The translations under genes and the position numbers were made by a program. Of a stretch of 64,000 nt of DNA, positions 58,580 through 64,000 are shown piece after piece; the first letter of the stretch is position 1; each line of letters begins with the position of its first letter. Below the pieces are notes generated by a model that did no database searches, was not told the DNA's origin, and worked only from the letters and a program-made list of their open reading frames with translations. The stretch spans positions 62,001 to 126,000 of the forward strand of contig JADDOH010001561.1 of the NCBI GenBank assembly GCA_016648135.1, written 5' to 3'. The stretch comes from Agrypnia vestita. Lineage: Eukaryota > Arthropoda > Insecta > Trichoptera > Phryganeidae.

Positions 58580-60300
58580 GGGGCAATCCTGACTGATAAT
58601 TTAACAAATATAAAATAATGGATATTAAATTACGCCAATCACAAATTTTCCACTGAATATAGTAATTTTTTAAGACAAGTGTGACATACTAAATTTTTTT
58701 TTTTTATATTTTAACAGCGAAGGGAAGGGTGGAGGGAAATGTGGGACGGGAGTAGAAGGGAAGATAAATTGTATGAATTGGTTTGGGTGCGGTTGTTTTT
58801 TTTATGTCACTTATTGCCGAGTTAAAATGTCAATGTGGTGATAGTTAATTAAAATGCGGGGCAAGCGAGTGGTTATTAACTTGAACTAAAGGGCAATAAC
58901 ATCATCTTCTTTCTATTAACTCGCCAAATCTGATAACAAAACTTTTGTACGAAAATGACATTAATATATGATTAAATGTACATATATTTGTGATTAGTGA
59001 CATAGATATACAAAATAAATAAATTATTGGAGAGGGGCGTGGCCTTAATCACATGGAAGAGGGGGAGAAAGTGAATGAATTTGATATTTATTAAAAATAT
59101 CGATTGGCCAATATCGATAGGAATTTATTTTTAAATTTTTGCCAAGCAAAAATAATATATCTTGCATTTATTCTTTATAATGGAATTACTGTTAAAAATA
59201 TATTAATATTTTAATAAAATATATTTAAGCATATATTTATAATATTAGAACAATGAAGAGAAACCAAGGTAAGTAACTGATGGGGGAAGTATTCTCACTA
59301 TTGATAATAAGTAGATTCTATATAATAATAACAACTATATCTTAGAAGCCACGGAATCTTAATCACAAGGTGCATTGCCCACAAACACCAACATAAATTT
59401 GTAAAACATTATCAAAAGATTTCACTAATTGCTTTCATGCAATATATAGAATCAAAACAAGGATGAAATTCTGAAAGGCATGAGGAATCTCTAGACCAAA
59501 GATATGGAGATAATCCAACATGGAATATTTTTTTTGAAGTTTCCCGGGTTAAATATGTCATATTTTATATAAGTTCACAAGTGGGGATGTAATATATAAG
59601 AAAAATGGAACAGCGGACACAGAAAAAAATGTATTCTATGCAGGGGTGAAATGATACGTGTCTGAAGGATGTATGGTTTTTCCTTCTACAGCACATAAAC
59701 TAGGGGTGACAGGATAGATAATATTACGATGTACCCATACCCACAGCAGAACTTGACTAGAAAATTTTAAGAGCCTTGCTAAGAGGATATGCAACGCCTC
59801 TTAAGAAGTAAACTTTAATAATTGTATCATGAAAAATACAAGACTTTTTACATTGAAAAACAGACTTAATCCTCAATTGTGCAACGGAATGTAAAAAGTG
59901 CAATTTGTTTTTCCAACCGTTTTGTTGTTGACCTGTGTTCAATCTATCTAGAAATGAATTTATATTTAACAGTCGCTCTTCACCAAAATGACCGATTTAA
60001 TGTTACAAAATCTTTGCAAGCGCATGAAAACACAATACCTACAAATGAATTTGGACCCAGTGGGCCATTGAAGTGCCGGGTTTGGTGAAGATCTCGGTTG
60101 GGATCCTCGTCAAACCGCCTATTTGGCTTGATCGGTGAATGACCAAATTTAATAAATTGTTAGATAAAAAAAAGCAATAAAATTTACTTTTAGGAAAGGC
60201 ATCAATATTAAAAACCATTTTCTCATGTTTGCCAATGCAATGTTCAATATTAATATTAATAATTTATAAGCATTCAAATAAAGAAACTTGTATGTAAGTA
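58580..60300. other. 58.6-60.3 kb: no confident gene
   Basis: AT-rich. An ATG at 59253 followed by a perfect donor (ACCAAG|GTAAGT) could be a 16-nt coding exon on the + strand (see findings). A 69-codon + frame (59879-60088) ends NEFGPSGPLKCRVW and is unassigned. Confidence 0.3.
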
Positions 60301-60301
60301 A

Positions 60302-60446
60302 GGCCCGGTTGTTTCAGGTTCGATCAAAGTAAGCGGTCGATTAAAGCATAGATTTTTACGAAAACGGATCGTCTGATTGGTGGAGAACGTAAAAATCTAT
60401 GTTTTAAAAGAACGCTTACTTTAATCCAACTTGAAACAACCGGCCC
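60302..60446. mobile_element. PIF/Harbinger-type MITE, 145 bp, TAA TSD
   Basis: GGCCCGGTTGTTTCAGGTT and the complement of AACTTGAAACAACCGGCCC are the ends, flanked by TAA on both sides (60299-60301, 60447-60449). The inner arms (AAAGTAAGCG, AAGCATAGATTTTTACG) pair. The same terminal sequence as 56570-56687. Confidence 0.7.
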
Positions 60447-60449
60447 TAA

Positions 60450-63283
60450 GTCTGTCAAAAATTCAAAAAATCTGAATTAAAAAATATATGTAAATATATA
60501 CTGGCATAAGTTGGGTGGGTCTTTAGCTATTAACCAAACTTTCTGGGCACATAGTACTGAAATGTAGTATTTTAACTCTAAATTTTCATAATATGGAGGA
60601 AAACTAAATATATTGACACCTCACATGAGCACAAAGGTTTTACTTCAGAAATCTTAGTAAGAAATACAGCATGTGATATTATTTATTATTACATTAACAT
60701 ATTCAATTGAACTAATGTACATATCTGATGAAGCTAAATTAATTATGAAAAATTATTTTCAATGGAACAAAACATATATGGTTATCTCCACAAAGAAAAT
60801 TAGATAAGAAAATACTAATTATGTATGGACAGAATTAGAGTACTTACATAATTTTTGAGTTGGATGCTAGCTATTTTTGTCCACTTAAATTGTTTCAAAT
60901 GCCTTTTACTCTCAAAGAGAATTTTTATTCACAATTAGGAGGTATTAAATGCTGATGACAAATAAATAATATAGTGATCATTTTTGGCTTTTATATTTTG
61001 CAGGTACAGTGTTATTCGAACTCTGGTTATACTAAGAAAACAATATTAGTCATAAGCTAAACAAGACTACAAATTACTCAAAAATAAAAATTAATCCTTG
61101 CTTATAATAGCGTTACACTCTTTATACCAAAAACCAACAAAAAAACAGGTGATTAAATATCGCATTTAATTCTTGAATGTCTATATGAGATTCCTGTAAA
61201 ATAAACATGTTATACTCATAGCTCCGAACAGTTTTTCGGAATTGACAATACAAAACAAAACGGAATCCACTTGGCGCGAAGGACCAGAAACATTTACCTG
61301 TAAAGCAATTTGTTTTAACGATTACAGACTATTTGCTTGTGTTTTTTCTCTTACCTGATCTTTGCATGGTGGTTATTTTTATAGCCGGTTAATAAGAGTT
61401 CATTATCACAAGCACTCACAAAATTAAACCAAACTGTCAATCTAATATTTCCTATCCGCCCTTGACCAGGTAACAAAAATTGATTTTTGAAAATGCGTCC
61501 TTGCCATATTGCGAGGAATCGCATCTAACTTCACGCTCAACGATCTGTTTTTTTTGTATGGACTTTTTGTGCTATTTTCGTCACGGGTAGGTTACTAGTA
61601 AAAAGTACCTATTATCATCAATATTAATTTTAAAAGCCGTGTAATCGATTTTATGATCTAAAAATTATTAAAGAAAATAATATTTATAACGAAACAAATA
61701 AAATAAAATACTTAATATTCGGCTCGTTGACTTTTTAAAGATTACAGAACTTTCCAAGTGTTGGTTCTTTTATTATAATAATATAACTTTTTTGTTGTTA
61801 TATCACGGATTTAAATGGGACTACTTTTTTGAAATAATTTAATAATTAAACTATTTATTTTAGCCCCAATATAAACAAAATACAAGTATTACTTAATGAC
61901 ATGTAAATTCACATCCGAATAGTTAACTGAACACAATAAAAAAATATCACTTAAAGAGATTACATTTGATGTGTGCCTATACATCCGTAATAGTAAGTAA
62001 ATAAAATGGATTAACCCAAAATTATAAAGTTTTTGTAGTCCTCTTATAAGACTTAAAAAAATTTAATGTTGTGACGTTTCGTTTGAATTTTTTTCTGTCG
62101 TTACTGGCCGAACAAGTATTTATTAAACCAAGTTAGGAAGTTAGAATAACTAAATTAGTTTTTCCTATGAACGAAGATAATTTGGGTTATATTATTATAA
62201 GTATCCCCAATTACATTTGACATAAAAAAGTAAAGCGGACTGGATATTACTTTCGAGATAATAGTTGAGTATTTAAAAATAAAATCTGACAGGATGATGA
62301 ATTTAAGGAAGATAATAGATCTCACAGAAACGTTGGTTCTAGTGTGTGAGTAAGTAAAAAGTACTATGTCAAATGCTTAAGTCATTTCTAAAAGAAGACC
62401 CTAACTGTGATTACAAATTCATAGTCTGAATTCTAAACAACGAGTACTATCACCCTTGGCACATCATGACCATTTTTTTCTACTAATACGTTTAAGGACT
62501 ATTTTTTTTTCTACGAGTACATTGATTGATTGCATTTACGATTACTGTGACATTTTTTGATTGCATTTACGATTACTGTGACAACATAGATAAACACTTA
62601 ATATGCGGAATACGGTACACCGGGAGGCAAATATAAATAACCTTCATTAGACCTGTGCGAAAAAATGCTGCATCAAAGTATCTCGCATTGCAATAGCAAG
62701 TCTGCTTTGCGGTTCTGCTGTACGGATCTCATTGCGTCTTTTATTGTAATTATTATGCGGGTAAATGCTAAATATTCATGCTGGTGTCATACCATTTAAC
62801 GCCCTTATGTTTTTAGTTATTTCCCACTTTGAATGCTTTTGCTTTTTTTTGCCTACGTTGCTATGATTATATTTATTTATTATTACAAGACAGAATTATT
62901 TTATTAGTTTTTCGCCCAATGACCGGAAAATCATTAAGTTTCCGGGCAAATACACCATCTCTAAAAGCGTTTTGTGTAGGTAGGTATGTCTATTTTAATA
63001 AAATTTTACTTTAAGGAATACATATTTATATAGATGGAGCTTTAGTACGCTTTTATATAGGTACGTTTCTAATATCGGTAGGAGCAACTCATAGATAAGA
63101 TAGAGCAACTGTCATAATAATAAATGACAGCTTGTTTCGGAGCATACCCATAGATGAGGTGTACTTTTTTAGTATATCAGCGCTTCGAAATAACAAATAA
63201 TGTTTAATCGCAGTTCATAGTTCAATATCTTGGAGAATTTACAACCAGTACAAATAAAATATTACTTCATTATATTAATTATA
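60450..63283. other. 60.5-63.3 kb: intergenic, upstream of the RMDN1-like gene
   Basis: No transposon family recognised and no long ORF. Isolated splice-like sites occur (an acceptor ending TATTTTGCAG at about 61003; a - strand ATG then donor CAG|GTAAGA near 61350-61370). A GC-richer patch at 61490-61590 could be promoter-associated. A tandem duplication lies at 62524-62584. Confidence 0.3.
62524..62584 (+). repeat. Perfect tandem duplication, about 31-bp unit
   Basis: TTGATTGCATTTACGATTAC, TGTGACA occurs twice in a row, separated by TTTT. Two copies only; a recent local duplication. Confidence 0.8.
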
Positions 63284-63391
63284 ATGTCTAAAATAATTTT
63301 TAGGTTTCGTATGCTAGCAAGAAATGCCTACACGAAATATTTACATCTAAACACTTTCACCAAAAATACAGTGCCTCTACAAACAGTCAAT
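63284..63391 (+). CDS. RMDN1-like: RMDN1-like protein, first coding exon (overview of gene)
   Basis: First of three exons of a regulator of microtubule dynamics protein. It encodes 36 residues from the ATG at 63284, ending at an AAT codon before a consensus donor (GTAAGT), phase 0. The segment has six Lys/Arg and no Asp/Glu, and is rich in Ser/Thr/Asn, like a mitochondrial presequence; vertebrate RMDN1 is reported as mitochondrial or microtubule-associated. A second in-frame ATG at 63311 (MLARNAY) could be the true start, because a TTTTTAG acceptor-like string ends at 63303. Exons 2 (63495-63695) and 3 (63776-64000) join in phase. Together they give about 178 residues, roughly the N-terminal half of a 300-residue family protein, and the rest lies beyond the window. 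It is probably transcribed away from the long - strand gene(s). Gene identity is well supported; the exact start is not. Confidence 0.8.
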
Positions 63392-63494
63392 GTAAGTATG
63401 CATTATTTATCTATTACATATATACATCATTTTATAGTCCACTATAACCGTAGTGTATGATTTTAAATTAACAGAAATTCACTTTTTTATTTAG

Positions 63495-63695
63495 GTTTTC
63501 AGATCAAGCAATCAAACTTTTAAGTTGTTTACAGTGTTGGCGTTATTCTGGCCTTTAAGCAAAGAGAAAAAAGCTGATGAGAATAATCCTGTTCCATCCA
63601 AATCAAAGTTAATTGAAGAAGGGATAAAGGAAGCTGACCAGTTATATGATAATGGACAGTACAGTGATTGCTTTGATTTTCTCCAAAACCTCCAT
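63495..63695 (+). CDS. RMDN1-like: RMDN1-like protein, exon 2
   Basis: This exon encodes 67 residues, phase 0 at both ends, between an acceptor ending TTTATTTAG and a donor CAT|GTGGGA. It starts with a short hydrophobic stretch (LFTVLALFWPL, about residues 47-57 of the protein), followed by a charged linker. It then has the family signature of a first helix pair, 'EEGIKEADQLYDNGQYSDC', equivalent to the 'EADxLYxxGE' segment at the start of the RMDN TPR-like domain. The hydrophobic stretch may anchor or target the protein. Intron 1 is about 103 bp and intron 2 about 80 bp, typical of compact insect introns. Confidence 0.85.
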
Positions 63696-63775
63696 GTGGG
63701 ACTAATTATTTATGGTTATTATACAAAATACATTTTTTGGTCAATTTGATTTCTCCAATATTTAATTAATTTCAG

Positions 63776-64000
63776 GAAAAATTTGACACAGATGTCGAAA
63801 TTTTATGGAGAAAATCTCGGGTCCTGTATCAGTTGGCAAAGCAGCCCGACGTTGACCAGAAATATCAAAGTGATTTGGCAAATGAGGCTTATACAATAAT
63901 TTCTAAGGCATTGGAATTAGATGAAAATAATTTTGCAGTCCATAAATGGATGTCAGTAATACTTGATTTAAAAGCGTCTTGTGAGAGTTTGAAAGAAAGA
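63776..64000 (+). CDS. RMDN1-like: RMDN1-like protein, exon 3 (cut by window edge)
   Basis: This exon begins after a TTAATTTCAG acceptor and stays open for 75 codons to the window edge. It carries the most diagnostic RMDN residues: 'DVEILWRKSRVLYQLAK' matches the conserved ELLWRLAR-type helix, and 'ALELDENNFAVHKWMSVIL' matches the family's 'AlexxpxxfxxHKWyAixl' motif. The domain is a set of TPR-like helical repeats thought to mediate protein or microtubule binding. The remaining repeats are outside the window. Confidence 0.88.

Noticed and set aside
59253..63400. Upstream coding exon of the RMDN1-like gene at 59253
   Set aside because: Splicing 59268 to 63304 gives GGT TTC GTA TGC TAG, an immediate stop.
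1..64000. CRISPR arrays, bacterial operons, plasmid origins or prokaryotic defence genes
   Set aside because: Spliced exons, SINEs/LINEs and lack of long intronless ORFs mark eukaryotic DNA. No regularly spaced direct repeats found.

Overview
This is a repeat-dense, AT-rich eukaryotic window that looks like an insect nuclear genome. Lepidoptera is the best guess. Evidence for this is short spliced exons with GT-AG introns, tRNA-derived SINEs, Helitron 3' ends with a hairpin then CTAG, RTE-type and CR1/L2-type LINE tails, and a retroposon fragment with a 'CCCCGTGGGGGTAGGCAGAG' core that I associate with moths and butterflies. The order-level call rests on memory of repeat families, not on a search. 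There are no operons, rRNA, confident tRNA genes or CRISPR arrays.

The only recognisable gene is at the right edge. From 63284 on the + strand, three in-phase exons encode the N-terminal part of a regulator of microtubule dynamics (RMDN1-like, TPR-type) protein that runs off the window.

The - strand holds three GC/CpG-rich islands in otherwise about one-third GC DNA: 15.1-15.9 kb, 41.2-41.75 kb and 44.9-45.25 kb. Each has a plausible first exon reading left with a splice-donor-like end. The best is an 88-codon exon at 15207-15470 ending exactly in phase at a consensus donor. It has an Inr-like site upstream and a 9-codon uORF whose stop overlaps the main start. My inference is that one or more long-intron genes, possibly one gene with alternative promoters, lie on the - strand with downstream exons left of position 1. 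I do not recognise the product.

Nearly everything else is transposable-element debris: a 1.34-kb element with 33-bp TIRs and a small transposase-like ORF (4959-6297); a hAT element with an 8-bp TSD nested in a Helitron (20965-22244); a small hAT MITE with an 8-bp TSD (12403-12619); seven members of a palindromic TA-flanked Tc1/mariner-like MITE family; a second palindromic family (25.5 kb and partial copies); PIF/Harbinger-type MITEs and a 765-bp Harbinger-like remnant; a Helitron-like family of about eight copies, one with two nested retroposons; five copies of one tRNA-derived SINE plus other tRNA-like SINEs; and LINE 3' fragments. No coherent new system emerges. The items most worth a second look are the alternative-promoter layout, the uORF/start overlap, the nested insertions with legible TSDs, and an exon-like cassette inside a Helitron-like repeat.
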